Notes: generated from the sequence alone by a model not told the origin. Counted from the stretch's first letter, positions 52,845 through 62,961 are shown. The stretch: 64,000 nucleotides of DNA from Desulfitobacterium dehalogenans ATCC 51507 (GCF_000243155.2 NC_018017.1:3472001-3536000); one strand, 5' to 3'. Made by a program: numbers and translations.

Positions 52845-54146
52845 TTACATAAGGGCCTGATGAAGTTGCTGGATCATTTCGTCGAAGGAGACTTTCTCCT
52901 CCACGTCCTGACGGAGGAAACCATTGATTCCTTCTATATGCTGGATTGCGGCATCGATACGGGGGTTGCTTCCTGCCACATAGGCTCCGATGTCAATTAA
53001 ATCCTTAGCATCATGATAGATAGCAAGATGCTCCCGGAGTTTTCCGGCCAGCTCTTTATGTTCCGGTGAGATAATATCATTCATGACCCGGCTTACGGAT
53101 TGGAGCGTATCAATGGCCGGATAATGGTTCTGCATGGCTAATTCCCGGGTTAGGACGATATGTCCGTCCAGGATTCCACGGACTGTGTCGGCGATAGGTT
53201 CGTTATGATCGTCCCCATCCACAAGGACTGTGTAAATCCCTGTAATGCTTCCGACCTCGCTCATGCCGGAGCGCTCAAGAAGTTTGGGCAGCAAAGCAAA
53301 TACTGAAGGCGGATAGCCACGGGTTGCCGGCGGTTCCCCGGTGGTCAACCCCACTTCCCGTTGAGCCATGGCAAAGCGGGTCACGGAATCCATCATTAAG
53401 AGTACATCCTGGCCTTGGTCCCGGAAGTATTCGGCGATGGCCGTGGCTGTGAAAGCAGCCTTGAGGCGAACCAAGGCGGGTTGGTCAGAGGTTGCTACCA
53501 CGAGTACGGAACGCTCTAAGCCCTCTTCGCCGAGATCCTTCTCGATAAAGTCCCGAAGTTCTCTTCCCCGTTCTCCAACCAGAGCAATGACATTCACATC
53601 GGCTGTGGTATTCCTTGCCATCATTCCCAGCAGGGTACTTTTACCCACTCCTGAACCAGCGAAAATCCCAATTCTCTGTCCCCGGCCAATGGTTAGCATC
53701 CCATCCACCGTGCGAACCCCCACACTGAGAGGGTCGCGAATTCTTGGTCTTAGAAAAGCACTGGGAGGAGAATTTTGCAATGGATAATCCTTATGAGTAA
53801 CCATAGGACGCCCATCCAAGGGCCGGCCCAGTCCATCGAGAATTCTACCCAGAAGGGCCTGCCCGACTCCGACTTCCAGCTTATGTTGTTGAGGAACCAC
53901 CCGATCCCCCGGAGCGATTCCTTCTAATTCAGCTAGAGGCATCAGCAGGGTGGTGGAATTGCGAAAGCCCACCACCTCAGCCGGAATTTCTTTTCCCTGC
54001 CGGGTATGGATCTTACAGTATTCTCCCACACTGACACGAGGACCGTCGGATTCAATCATCAGCCCCACGATTTTGGCCACCCGGCCATGAGAGACGATCA
54101 AATCCAAATCATCTATTCTATGAAGCAGATTATTCCAATCGGTCAT
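52845..54146 (-). CDS. fliI: Flagellum-specific ATPase FliI
   Basis: 433-aa F1-beta-like export ATPase. It has Walker A GIFAGSGVGKST, VIALVGERGRELRDF, Walker B VLLMMDSVTRFAMAQRE, and GEPPATRGYPPSVFALLPKLLERSG. It is regulated by FliH. Its ATG lies inside the fliH 3' end (17-bp overlap). Confidence 0.95.
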   Translation of the reverse strand: MTDWNNLLHRIDDLDLIVSHGRVAKIVGLMIESDGPRVSVGEYCKIHTRQGKEIPAEVVGFRNSTTLLMPLAELEGIAPGDRVVPQQHKLEVGVGQALLGRILDGLGRPLDGRPMVTHKDYPLQNSPPSAFLRPRIRDPLSVGVRTVDGMLTIGRGQRIGIFAGSGVGKSTLLGMMARNTTADVNVIALVGERGRELRDFIEKDLGEEGLERSVLVVATSDQPALVRLKAAFTATAIAEYFRDQGQDVLLMMDSVTRFAMAQREVGLTTGEPPATRGYPPSVFALLPKLLERSGMSEVGSITGIYTVLVDGDDHNEPIADTVRGILDGHIVLTRELAMQNHYPAIDTLQSVSRVMNDIISPEHKELAGKLREHLAIYHDAKDLIDIGAYVAGSNPRIDAAIQHIEGINGFLRQDVEEKVSFDEMIQQLHQALM

Positions 54147-55029
54147 GCCTTAGCTCCTCTCTCAGGAGTTGTTCACAGCGTTCCAGCTGAGCCTCTACAC
54201 GAGCATCAAAAATACCTTCGGTGCATTCGAGGAAACAGTCTCCAGAGGTTAAGGTTTGATCCTCCAAAAGGGGGATGTTAATTTCTTCTGAACATTGGGA
54301 GAGCCACTGGTAGTCCGCGGTGGATACATGGAGCTTCCACCCCTCCCGCTCTTCGGGGAGCAGGGACAGGGCACGAATACGCTGAAGCAACTGCTTGGGG
54401 TGCTCCAGAATATGGACACGAAGAATTCTCTCAGCAACCTTCAACGCCATCTGGAGCAGTGTTTCATCCACTTTACTCCATTCCTCATGAGCAGCCCTTT
54501 GAGCAAGGGCAAGGATGTTCCGGGCTTCTATCTTCATCTGTTCAGCTTCCTGTTTTCCCTGGGCTATGCCTTCCTGAAGCCCTTGGGCTAATCCCTGGGC
54601 GAGCCCTTCTTCATAAGCCTGGTGAGAGACTTCCTCGCGAAGCTTCAGAGCAGCTTCTTCCCCTTCCACTCGTGCTCTTTCCAGAATCTTAACCGTTTCT
54701 TCCTGGGCCTTTTCAAGTTCTGTTTGAGCCTGAGCACGGAGGGCTTCAGCCTCGGCAAGGATTTCCTTAGCTCTGGCTTCCTGCTCAAGTCGAGCCTTTG
54801 TCAAGGCTTCGTCTTCGTCATGGATCGCGGCGGCTGAAGGTTCCCATTTTTCCTCCCCCTTAAGCCGGGGAAATTCCTCTCCCTGAGATAGACTTTCATT
54901 CCGATCACGAACTACGGAAAGACGATTGCTTAGGAATTGAAAGACCTCTGTCTGAGATTCCACGATACAGGGCATGCTGACCTCTACGGTATGGCTTTTG
55001 ACCACTCTCGACCTAGTATATAATCTCAT
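54130..55029 (-). CDS. fliH: Flagellar assembly protein FliH
   Basis: 299-aa regulator and stator of FliI. A long Glu/Ala/Gln-rich coiled coil (residues ~85-200) contains a GLAQGLAQGLQEGIAQGKQ glycine-repeat helix, as in FliH/YscL. A C-terminal domain of ~100 residues follows. The ATG at 55029 follows AGAGGTGG and overlaps the fliG end by 17 bp; an ATG at 55059 gives no gain. Confidence 0.87.
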   Translation of the reverse strand: MRLYTRSRVVKSHTVEVSMPCIVESQTEVFQFLSNRLSVVRDRNESLSQGEEFPRLKGEEKWEPSAAAIHDEDEALTKARLEQEARAKEILAEAEALRAQAQTELEKAQEETVKILERARVEGEEAALKLREEVSHQAYEEGLAQGLAQGLQEGIAQGKQEAEQMKIEARNILALAQRAAHEEWSKVDETLLQMALKVAERILRVHILEHPKQLLQRIRALSLLPEEREGWKLHVSTADYQWLSQCSEEINIPLLEDQTLTSGDCFLECTEGIFDARVEAQLERCEQLLREELRHDRLE

Positions 55030-56017
55030 CACTGCCACCTCTTGAAATGACGATTGCACCTGTTTCCTCGAGTCGGCGAATTACTTTGACAATACGCTGT
55101 TGGGCTTCTTCTACATCTCTTAAGCGGACCGGACCCATAAATTCCATATCCTCCCGCAAGTTTTGGGATGCCCGGGATGACATATTGGCCATGATCTTTT
55201 GTCCCACTTCCGGATTGGAGCCCTTAAGGGAAAGGGCCAGGTCTTTCATATCCACTTCACGAAGCACCAGCTGAATTCCCCGGTCATCCAGCATAACGAT
55301 GTCTTCAAAGACAAACATCTGACGTTTAACCTGTTCAGCCAGTTCGGGATCATCCACTTCCAGAGAATCCATGACCACCTTCAAGGTGCTGGGATCGCTG
55401 CGGTTAAGAATATCCACCACACTTTGAATCCCACCGGATGTAGTGTAATCCGTAGGAGCGAGACTGGATATTTTGCGTTCAAGTATCTTCTCAATCTCTT
55501 TTAAGACCTCAGGACTTGTTCTTCCCATTAAGGCAATCCGTTTGGTTACATCTGCTTGTCTTTCCTGGGGTAGGCTTGATAAGAGAATGGCCGCTTTATC
55601 CGGCGGTAAATGAGTCATAATCAGGGCGATGGTTTGGGGATGCTCTCCTTGGATAAAGGAAAGCAATTGTTTGGGGTCTGTGCGTCGTACTAAATCAAAA
55701 GGACGCATCTTCAAGGAAGAAGAGAGACGTGTGATGATCTCAAAGGCCCGCTGCTCACCGAGTGCCCGCTCCAAAACCTCCCGGGCGTAATCAATACCAC
55801 CCTGAGCGATATAATCATTGGCCACACACATCTGATAAAACTCGTCTATGACCTTATCCCGCTGTTCTGATGAAATCTTACGTACATTGGCCATTTCCAG
55901 CGTCAGCTGTTCGATTTCATTCTCCGCTAAATGCTGTACCACCTTCGCTGATTTTTCTGGCCCTAATGCAATCATAAGGATGGCCGTTTTCTGAATTCCA
56001 GTAAGCTGCTGGGTCAT
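55013..56017 (-). CDS. fliG: Flagellar motor switch protein FliG
   Basis: 334-aa rotor protein. The N-terminal FliF-binding domain has LTGIQKTAILMIALGPEKSAKVVQHL, the middle EHPQTIALIMTHLPPDKAA (EHPQ motif), and the C-terminal torque domain FEDIVMLDDRGIQLVLREVD with conserved charged residues interacting with MotA. It is one base downstream of fliF. Confidence 0.95.
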   Translation of the reverse strand: MTQQLTGIQKTAILMIALGPEKSAKVVQHLAENEIEQLTLEMANVRKISSEQRDKVIDEFYQMCVANDYIAQGGIDYAREVLERALGEQRAFEIITRLSSSLKMRPFDLVRRTDPKQLLSFIQGEHPQTIALIMTHLPPDKAAILLSSLPQERQADVTKRIALMGRTSPEVLKEIEKILERKISSLAPTDYTTSGGIQSVVDILNRSDPSTLKVVMDSLEVDDPELAEQVKRQMFVFEDIVMLDDRGIQLVLREVDMKDLALSLKGSNPEVGQKIMANMSSRASQNLREDMEFMGPVRLRDVEEAQQRIVKVIRRLEETGAIVISRGGSDEIIY

Positions 56018-56018
56018 C

Positions 56019-57623
56019 TTACTTTTCCTCCGCTAACCAAGTTTTAACAAGACGTGCCACTTCATCAGGATTATTCTGCACATAGATATCCACAGATTCC
56101 TTGATCTTCTGGCGCTGAATTTCTTCAGCAGACTTCTGCTTTTGTTGGGCAAGCTTAAGCTCGACTTCCCTCTCAGCTTCCTGCTGAGCAAGAAGAAGCT
56201 CTTCGGCTGCTGCCAGTGGAACAGGCTGAAGCTCTTGACCAAGCCCCATGGACTCTGAATCTTGCTTGCGTTTGGAGCGCATACGGAAAAGAACCAATAT
56301 GAACCCTAAGGCTAAAAGTGCCCCTACACCCCATTCGATATAGGTACGCATTTGTTCTTTACGAGCTGCTTCCGCCAATGCCTGCTCTTGCTCCAGGGCA
56401 CCTGTCTTATCAAAAGGCAAAGCAGCCACTTGAATCTCATCTCCGCGATTACGATCAATTCCGGCAGCGGAAGCGACGATGGCTTCGATCTGCTCTATCT
56501 GATCTTCACTTATGCTGTCAGCATCCAGGAGCACGGAAACAGTGAGGCGTCCGATGTCTCCTTGGTTTTTAATCCGTTGTTCCTGGGTCGTATCCACTTG
56601 ATGATTAATAGTGTCCGAAGTTTTTTCGGAGGATGAAGTAATCCATGTCCCGTCCGGCGCCAAATAGCCCGGCACATTGGTGTTGACTCCCGGAGCTGTT
56701 CCTCCGGGTGAGGTATTGGTCGTCGTTTCTGTGGTATGGGATTCACTGAGCACTGCGCCGGGACCATGAGTTACGGTGTCTGTAGTAACTTGATCAAAGT
56801 TTAAGGTGGCATTAGCCCTGACGATGGTTTTTCCTGCACTAAATGCTTTATCCAACATACTTTGCACAGATTTACGAATATTTTCCTCTGTAAGCTGCTT
56901 AAGCTGAATTTGGGTAGCGGTCATTTTTCCCGGCTGACTGTCTTCGTTCAGAACATCGGAAAGAGTATTTCCATTGGAATCCACGATGGTCACATTTTCA
57001 AATTTTAAACCCTTCACCGAAGCGGCCAATAAATTGGCGATCCCCCGGATCTGATCTTCACTAATGGAGCTGCCTTCTTTAAGGGTCAGAGTTACTGCTG
57101 CCCTAGTATCTTCCTGTTGCTCGATAAACAAGGTCTCTTCAGGTATGACCAAATGGACCCGGGCGTCCTTGACACTGCTTAAGGTCTTCAGGGTGGTCTC
57201 CAGCTCAGTTTGTAAACCGAGGTTGTAACGCAGCCGCCGGTCGGATTCCGTCTCCCCGACGCGCGTCTTGTCTAAGCTCTCACTCCAGCTAAACTGGCTC
57301 CCCTTAGGCAGACCTGCATTAGCCAGCTTCAGGCGAATCGCCGCCGCCTCTTTTTCAGGAACCAAAATAGCAGAACCATTACTTCCCAATTTATAATTAA
57401 CCTTCAAGTCTTCTAATTCCGAAGTGATTTCTCCGGCTTTGATATCTGTCAATTCCGTAAAAATGGCTACATAGCTGGGGTGGCTTGCCCAATAAAGCAA
57501 TGATATCAGTGCAATTGCTACTGCCAGAGGAGCGGCAACGGTAATGACCTTTTGTGGGCGAGAGAGTTTGCCCCAAAATTCAAGAATTGATTTTTTGATT
57601 TCAGCCCACGAAAAATTCAACAT
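56019..57623 (-). CDS. fliF: Flagellar MS-ring protein FliF
   Basis: 534-aa protein with two transmembrane helices (residues ~21-42 and ~430-448). The periplasmic ring-building motif includes YWASHPSYVAIFTELTDIKAGEITSEL, the RBM2/3 region has VRVHLVIPEETLFIEQQEDTRAAVTL, and the cytoplasmic tail ends PDEVARLVKTWLAEE, which binds FliG. The ATG at 57623 has AAAGGAGG directly upstream, whereas a TTG at 57641 does not. Confidence 0.94.
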   Translation of the reverse strand: MLNFSWAEIKKSILEFWGKLSRPQKVITVAAPLAVAIALISLLYWASHPSYVAIFTELTDIKAGEITSELEDLKVNYKLGSNGSAILVPEKEAAAIRLKLANAGLPKGSQFSWSESLDKTRVGETESDRRLRYNLGLQTELETTLKTLSSVKDARVHLVIPEETLFIEQQEDTRAAVTLTLKEGSSISEDQIRGIANLLAASVKGLKFENVTIVDSNGNTLSDVLNEDSQPGKMTATQIQLKQLTEENIRKSVQSMLDKAFSAGKTIVRANATLNFDQVTTDTVTHGPGAVLSESHTTETTTNTSPGGTAPGVNTNVPGYLAPDGTWITSSSEKTSDTINHQVDTTQEQRIKNQGDIGRLTVSVLLDADSISEDQIEQIEAIVASAAGIDRNRGDEIQVAALPFDKTGALEQEQALAEAARKEQMRTYIEWGVGALLALGFILVLFRMRSKRKQDSESMGLGQELQPVPLAAAEELLLAQQEAEREVELKLAQQKQKSAEEIQRQKIKESVDIYVQNNPDEVARLVKTWLAEEK

Positions 57624-57768
57624 CGCTCCTCCTTTCCTCAAACATTAATTATCCGTTAATAGAACCCTCATAAATAGATAATATTTTTATATATTGACTC
57701 ATCTTAGACCCCAAATTTCCTTCATGGAAAACCGTATTAACATATGTACATAAATTAATGTACATAGA

Positions 57769-58113
57769 TTATATTTGCATCCTCATGACTTCATGATAGG
57801 CATCTAAAGCCCGATTGCGAACTTCCACAGTTAAGGATAACGAAAGACCGGCCTTCTCTATCGCAAGCACCGCAGTATGAAGATCCTGAATTTGTCCGGT
57901 GGCTAAGCCGAGACTGGCCACATCGGCTTCCTTTTGAAGATTGTCTACTTTATGAAGGGCTTCCTGCAAAAACTGCCTAAAATCAGCCCCCACTTTACCT
58001 GCCCCGGCAGGAACTTGAGACCCTTTATCCCCGACAGGATTATTCTCCTGGATGGAATGCATGGTTTGGTTCATCATTAAAGGATTGACAGGAACAATTG
58101 GATTAATAGCCAT
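57769..58113 (-). CDS. fliE: Flagellar hook-basal body protein FliE
   Basis: 114-aa MS-ring/rod junction protein. The conserved C-terminal part contains FLQEALHKVDNLQKEADVASLGLATGQIQDLH and LSLTVEVRNRALDAYHEVMRMQI, diagnostic of FliE. The 145-bp AT-rich gap before fliF is the longest inside the early operon. Confidence 0.92.
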   Translation of the reverse strand: MAINPIVPVNPLMMNQTMHSIQENNPVGDKGSQVPAGAGKVGADFRQFLQEALHKVDNLQKEADVASLGLATGQIQDLHTAVLAIEKAGLSLSLTVEVRNRALDAYHEVMRMQI

Positions 58114-58120
58114 GGATTAA

Positions 58121-58651
58121 TCACCCCTTCCCAATCTCAAGAGCTCTGCTCATCATGGATTTGGAAGCGTTCAATGCTGTAACATTGGCTTCATAGGCCC
58201 GAGAAGCCGAAATCATATCCACCATTTCGGTAACGATATTCACATTGGGCAAGCGCACATAACCGGCGGGAATCCCGTCTTCAGGAGTTTGCGCGGCATC
58301 CGGGGATTCCGGATTATACTCAAATCGAAATGGCAGGGTATCTCCAGCAATCGCCTGAACTTCTACACCGTTGCCGGTGGCACCCAGAGTGGATTGCCCC
58401 TGAAGTAAAGCAGCGGAACTTACATTTCTGCCCTGCAAGGCTTGATTCAAAGTCTCAGCAAAACTTGACTCCACACCTCTTGCTTTAAACACAACCATCT
58501 GACGCTGATAAGGGATTTGGTTTCCTGCTTCGGTTACCTGTCCTGTTCGTGTGGTATTGATATTGGCAATATTATTGGATATGACGTCCAGGCGCAACCG
58601 CTGAGCGGTTAATCCTGAAGCACTAATATCCATCGACCCGAAAATACCCAT
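58121..58651 (-). CDS. flgC: Flagellar basal-body rod protein FlgC
   Basis: 176-aa proximal rod protein with N-terminal SMDISASGLTAQRLRLDVISNNIANINTTRT and C-terminal NVNIVTEMVDMISASRAYEANVTALNASKSM. The ATG at 58651 has AAAGGAGG upstream. The gene usually sits after flgB, which here lies about 24 kb downstream. It is next to fliE, and cheB is immediately upstream. Confidence 0.92.
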   Translation of the reverse strand: MGIFGSMDISASGLTAQRLRLDVISNNIANINTTRTGQVTEAGNQIPYQRQMVVFKARGVESSFAETLNQALQGRNVSSAALLQGQSTLGATGNGVEVQAIAGDTLPFRFEYNPESPDAAQTPEDGIPAGYVRLPNVNIVTEMVDMISASRAYEANVTALNASKSMMSRALEIGKG

Positions 58652-58656
58652 GGTCG

Positions 58657-59871
58657 TTACCTCCTTTGCACACATTCAACAATATGCCGGGCGATCTCCC
58701 CCAAAGGAACCACCCGGTTGGCTAATCCTGCATCCACAATGGCCCGGGGCATACCATAAACTACACAAGTCTCTTCAGCTTCTGCGATAGCATAGCCTCC
58801 CCGTTCCTTGATCTCCCGCATTCCCCTGAGCCCGTCATTTCCCATTCCGGTCATGACCACACCCAGGGTACCTTTACCTACCTCTTTCGCTAAGGACAGA
58901 AACATCACATCCACCGATGGATGATAGAGGGTGGTAATCGGAGATTCATCGCCGATATGTAGAAAGAGCTGAGAGCCACGGCTTTGAACCTGCATCTGCT
59001 TACCGGCGGGAGCAAAATAAATGGTTCCTGCTTTTAAAACCTCCCCATGAACCCCTTCTCGTATGGTGAGGGGGGACATCCCATTAAGGCGCTGGGCCAA
59101 GGGGGCGGTAAAGCCAGGAGGCATGTGCTGTGCCACCAGCACCGGTACCGGAAAATTACCTGGAAGCTGGGTTAATACAGCTTGCAAAGCGGATGGCCCT
59201 CCGGTGGAGGTACCAATCGCGACAATCTCGACTGGATATCTGGGCAAGCCCTCTCCGCCATCCAGGGAGCGTCCTTTCGGACTTCCTAAGATAGAACCCG
59301 CATTCCCTGGGGATGGTAATCCTTGGGGAGAACTCTGATAAGTACTCGTACCGGCACGAGGAACATTTTCACCAGCGGTTCCAGCTGTCCAGGCCGGCCG
59401 GCTTCCTGGGTTAGTCGGAGTTCTGCTTACGGATCCTTTTTTATTTAATCGTCCCGGATCCACTTGAGCAGCAGCTTTAACTTTGTCGATTAAATCCCGA
59501 GCTAAAGCCTGGATATCCGCACCCGGTCCCCCGGAGGGTTTGGCAACCACATCGAAGGCTCCGGCTTCTAAGGCTTTAACACTGGCCTGGGCTCCCTCTG
59601 TGGTCAAAGCGCTGAGGATAATGACAGGGGTAGGCTGCCAACGCATGATTTCACTCAAAGCCTGGAGTCCGTCGATCTGAGGCATCTCAATATCCATGGT
59701 CACCACTTGAGGGCGAAGAACTTGTAGCTTTTCAATTCCCTCTTTGCCATCCCGAGCCGTATCCAGTACCTTAATATCCGGATCCTGACTTAATATTTTT
59801 TGCAAAGTTAAGCGCATAAAGGGTGAGTCATCCACAATCAAAACGGTGATTGGGGATTTAGGCTGATTCAT
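58657..59871 (-). CDS. cheB: Chemotaxis response regulator protein-glutamate methylesterase CheB
   Basis: 404-aa two-domain CheB. The receiver domain has DD (14-15) and phospho-acceptor D60 (VVTMDIEMPQIDG). A ~90-residue Pro/Ser/Gly-rich linker leads to the methylesterase domain with AIGTSTGGPSALQ (Ser), AQHMPPGFT (His) and GMGNDGLRGM (Asp) catalytic motifs. It removes methyl groups from receptors. cheR is not in the window. Confidence 0.95.
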   Translation of the reverse strand: MNQPKSPITVLIVDDSPFMRLTLQKILSQDPDIKVLDTARDGKEGIEKLQVLRPQVVTMDIEMPQIDGLQALSEIMRWQPTPVIILSALTTEGAQASVKALEAGAFDVVAKPSGGPGADIQALARDLIDKVKAAAQVDPGRLNKKGSVSRTPTNPGSRPAWTAGTAGENVPRAGTSTYQSSPQGLPSPGNAGSILGSPKGRSLDGGEGLPRYPVEIVAIGTSTGGPSALQAVLTQLPGNFPVPVLVAQHMPPGFTAPLAQRLNGMSPLTIREGVHGEVLKAGTIYFAPAGKQMQVQSRGSQLFLHIGDESPITTLYHPSVDVMFLSLAKEVGKGTLGVVMTGMGNDGLRGMREIKERGGYAIAEAEETCVVYGMPRAIVDAGLANRVVPLGEIARHIVECVQRR

Positions 59872-60301
59872 GATTCATCTCTCCACCCATGATGTGATCG
59901 AGGTTGAGAAGAATCAGCAAACGTTCTCCTATCTTGCCTACTCCGCGGATAAAATGTGAGTCCATCCCTAAGGCGACAGGCGGTGGCGGCTCAATGGATT
60001 CGGTATCCAAACGCAGAACTTCTGTCACAGCATCCACCCGAATTCCAAAAACTTTATTCTGTACTTGAAGGACAATAATCCGGCTTAAATCGCTTTCTTC
60101 CACACGTTCCATCCCAAAACGGGTCCGTAGGCTCACCACAGGAATAACATTGCCCCGCAGATTGATGACCCCTTCCACATATTCCGGGGCCTTAGGCACT
60201 CGGGTGATGGGAGGAATACGAATAATTTCCTGTACACACATAATATCTACACCAAATTCTTCTGAACCCAGACCGAATGTCACTAATTGTTCTTCCGCCA
60301 T
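59858..60301 (-). CDS. cheW: Chemotaxis coupling protein CheW (first copy)
   Basis: 147-aa CheW linking receptors to CheA. Family features: FGLGSEEFGVDIMCVQEIIRIPPITRVPKAPEYVEGVINLRGNVIPVVSLRTRFGM. The ATG at 60301 follows GAGGAGGAG; an ATG at 60334 would extend it by 11 residues. It overlaps the cheB start by 14 bp. Confidence 0.93.
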   Translation of the reverse strand: MAEEQLVTFGLGSEEFGVDIMCVQEIIRIPPITRVPKAPEYVEGVINLRGNVIPVVSLRTRFGMERVEESDLSRIIVLQVQNKVFGIRVDAVTEVLRLDTESIEPPPPVALGMDSHFIRGVGKIGERLLILLNLDHIMGGEMNHESA

Positions 60302-60365
60302 CCTAGTCTCCTCCTCTATAATCAGATGTACCATTATATTCTAATACCAAGTTACGTAGTCATAT

Positions 60366-62561
60366 TTAGCCTTTCCTTGCTACAAGGATATCCTGAATCA
60401 AACTCCCGATATCAAGAATCAAGGTAACTTTTCCATCCCCTAGGATCGTTGCTCCGGCAATACCCGGTAAGTTATTCAAGAAGTCGCCTAAAGATTTAAT
60501 CACTACTTCTTGCTGACCGCGCAACCCGTCCACAATCAGACCCAGAGCCTTATCTCCCAGCCCTACTACCACCACAAAGACTTCTTCAGCTTCTGCCTCA
60601 GGTGCAGGAAGTGCGAATTTGTCCCGAAGTGAGATGAGGGGAAGGGTGTTGCCACGAAGCTGAACCATGGGCAATCCGCCCACATTCTTGATGTCTTTGC
60701 TCTCAACCAGCAAGGTCTCTAAGACAGAGGATAGGGGAACAGCATAAATCTCTGTACCCACTTCAACCAATAAGGCTTGGATAATAGCTAAGGTTAAGGG
60801 AAGACGAATGGTAAAGGTGGTCCCTTGGCCCTGGCGGGTAGTAATATCGATCATTCCGCCCAAATTATTCAAGGCCTTTTTAACCACATCCATGCCCACG
60901 CCCCGACCGGAAATATCCGTCACTTTGTCCGCTGTACTAAATCCCGGCATAAAAATTAAATTGGCAATATCCCGATCCGAGAGGCCTTCCCTCTCACTAA
61001 CCAGCCCACGGTTGAGAGCCTTTTCGTAGATCTTGTTCAGATCCAAGCCTTTTCCATCATCGGAAATCAGTATGGCGATATGATTCCCTTCATGATAGGC
61101 ATCCAAGGTGATGGTGCCCACTTCCGGTTTACCGGCTGCCCGGCGTTCCTCCGGAGTCTCAATGCCATGATCCACGGAGTTGCGGATTAAATGCATTAAG
61201 GGATCGCCGATGACTTCCACTACCGTCTTATCCAACTCTGTGTCTTCCCCCCGGAGGACCAGTTCCATCTCCTTTTGAGTCTTACGGGCGAGATCGCGAA
61301 CCAAACGGGGGAAACGGCTGAATACAGTGCCGATAGGAACCATGCGCAAACGCATAGCACTTTCCTGCAAATCGCTCATCAAGCGCCCAAGATACACTGT
61401 AGTCTCATTAAGATTATTCACTAAAGCATCCATGCGATACTGTTCCTTAAGCTCCTGGCCGATTTGAACCAGGCGAGTACGAGTAATCACCATCTCGCCC
61501 ACCAAATTGATCAGATTATCCATACGCACAGTATCGACCCGAATCGTATGTACTTGATTATTCCCATCAACGGCAGCATTGTTTCCGTTGCCGGAAGCAG
61601 GCTTATTGGAAGCCGGTGCTACCGCCTTGACCGGTATTTCTTGAACAGGCTTTACCTCTGGCTGCACAGGCTGGGAAGGAGTCGGTTCCACTACCGGGAG
61701 TAGTTCAGCCGCCTGAGCTGCAGCCGCCACTTCTTCGACAACAGGACTATTAACCGCCTCACCCATGAGGTAAGGATGAATCTCTACCTCTGCCAGCTCG
61801 GAGACCAAGAGAATTTCCGAACGAATCTCTTCAGGGGGATCATCGGATAAAATCAGCATCGCAAAGCCGTCTTGGCCGCCCACTTCCAGTTCTTCCACGC
61901 TGGGACGAAGCTTGACTACTTTACCCAAGTTCTCCATCCGTTGCACCGCCATGACTGCGCGGACTGCTTTCATCAAAGTATTGGGAGCAAACTTGATATC
62001 GATTTGATACACTCCATGTCCCATATCCTGAGAATCTTCAACCTGTTCCGCTACTTCATCAGACAGTTGAAAATCTACCCGTGTATAATTCGAGGCCGAG
62101 GCCGAACCCTCATTCCGGCTGTCACTGTCTTCTTTAATCGCAGCCGGGGTTCTGCCATCCATGAGTGCCCGCATTTCATCCACCAAGTCTTGATACTCGA
62201 CGGTGATTTCCTCTCGCTTTTCCACCTGGCCTAACATTTCTTTGACACGGTCCGTAACCGCTAAAAGAACGTCAACCATGGAGAGTGAAACTTCCATCTT
62301 GCCTTGACGCAGCCGATCCAGTAAATCCTCAGCAGAATGAGTCAATGCTACTATGGAAGTAAACCCCATGGTTCCGGAGGCTCCTTTTAAACTATGTGCA
62401 GAACGAAAGAGATCATTAATCAGCCCGACATTATTGCCTTCTTTCTCAAGTTGCAGCAAACCCGCTGCAAGCTTTTCAATTTGCTCTTGTGAATCGAGAA
62501 GATAAAAATCCAGAAACTCTCCCAAATCGACTCCCAAGTTTTGATTATCTTCCTGGCTCAT
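60366..62561 (-). CDS. cheA: Chemotaxis histidine kinase CheA
   Basis: 731-aa class II sensor kinase. P1 HPT domain has the phosphorylated H56 (FRSAHSLKGASGTMGF). A P2-like CheY-binding region lies around residues 180-270, followed by a Pro/Val-rich linker. P3/P4 contain NxxxH...(RNSVDHGIETPEER), DDGKGLD, GRGVGMDVVKK and GQGTTFTIRLPLT. P5 is CheW-like at the C-terminus. The start at 62561 has GGTGGAG six bases upstream. It is the first gene of the fla/che operon. Confidence 0.95.
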   Translation of the reverse strand: MSQEDNQNLGVDLGEFLDFYLLDSQEQIEKLAAGLLQLEKEGNNVGLINDLFRSAHSLKGASGTMGFTSIVALTHSAEDLLDRLRQGKMEVSLSMVDVLLAVTDRVKEMLGQVEKREEITVEYQDLVDEMRALMDGRTPAAIKEDSDSRNEGSASASNYTRVDFQLSDEVAEQVEDSQDMGHGVYQIDIKFAPNTLMKAVRAVMAVQRMENLGKVVKLRPSVEELEVGGQDGFAMLILSDDPPEEIRSEILLVSELAEVEIHPYLMGEAVNSPVVEEVAAAAQAAELLPVVEPTPSQPVQPEVKPVQEIPVKAVAPASNKPASGNGNNAAVDGNNQVHTIRVDTVRMDNLINLVGEMVITRTRLVQIGQELKEQYRMDALVNNLNETTVYLGRLMSDLQESAMRLRMVPIGTVFSRFPRLVRDLARKTQKEMELVLRGEDTELDKTVVEVIGDPLMHLIRNSVDHGIETPEERRAAGKPEVGTITLDAYHEGNHIAILISDDGKGLDLNKIYEKALNRGLVSEREGLSDRDIANLIFMPGFSTADKVTDISGRGVGMDVVKKALNNLGGMIDITTRQGQGTTFTIRLPLTLAIIQALLVEVGTEIYAVPLSSVLETLLVESKDIKNVGGLPMVQLRGNTLPLISLRDKFALPAPEAEAEEVFVVVVGLGDKALGLIVDGLRGQQEVVIKSLGDFLNNLPGIAGATILGDGKVTLILDIGSLIQDILVARKG

Positions 62562-62961
62562 ATGCAGCTCCACCCCTAACTTTTGCTTCTTCATTGTACA
62601 CGGAAAAACCTGACTGAAGTCGCCGGTTGCCTCAGTGCACCGCAGATATGACTTTCAGATATGCGAAAAAATAAGCCAAACACTGTACCCAATCCATTAT
62701 GTAATCGGTGGAAGCCCCATGGGCAGAGGCATCCATTGTTCTTTATTCGCCACGCTTTTTGTAATTCCTCCAAGCAAGGAGTCTATCAAGAAATCTTTGC
62801 TTTTCCCAAATATATCTTTTTTTCCGCTTTAATTATACTAACATTCCCTTAATCCAAGTGTAAATAAAACATTACTACATTTTCTTTGGAATACAAATTC
62901 TATTTTACTTATAAACGTGTCCTGTTTATATAGGACTTTCATCCTAATTTCTCCCAGTCAG
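62562..62961 (-). promoter_or_regulatory. Leader/promoter region of the fla/che operon
   Basis: 400-bp gap upstream of cheA. On the minus strand it contains a TATAAT at 62832-62837 (no good -35 at 17 bp), a small hairpin ACTGARG / CTTCAGT near 62615-62640 followed by GGTTTTT, and a 60-codon TTG-initiated frame (62591-62773) with no convincing ribosome-binding site. No sigma-28 consensus was found. A promoter must lie here or further upstream. Confidence 0.4.

Noticed and set aside
62591-62773. 60-codon minus-strand frame upstream of cheA
   Set aside because: It starts with TTG and lacks a ribosome-binding site at a proper distance; cysteines show no family pattern.
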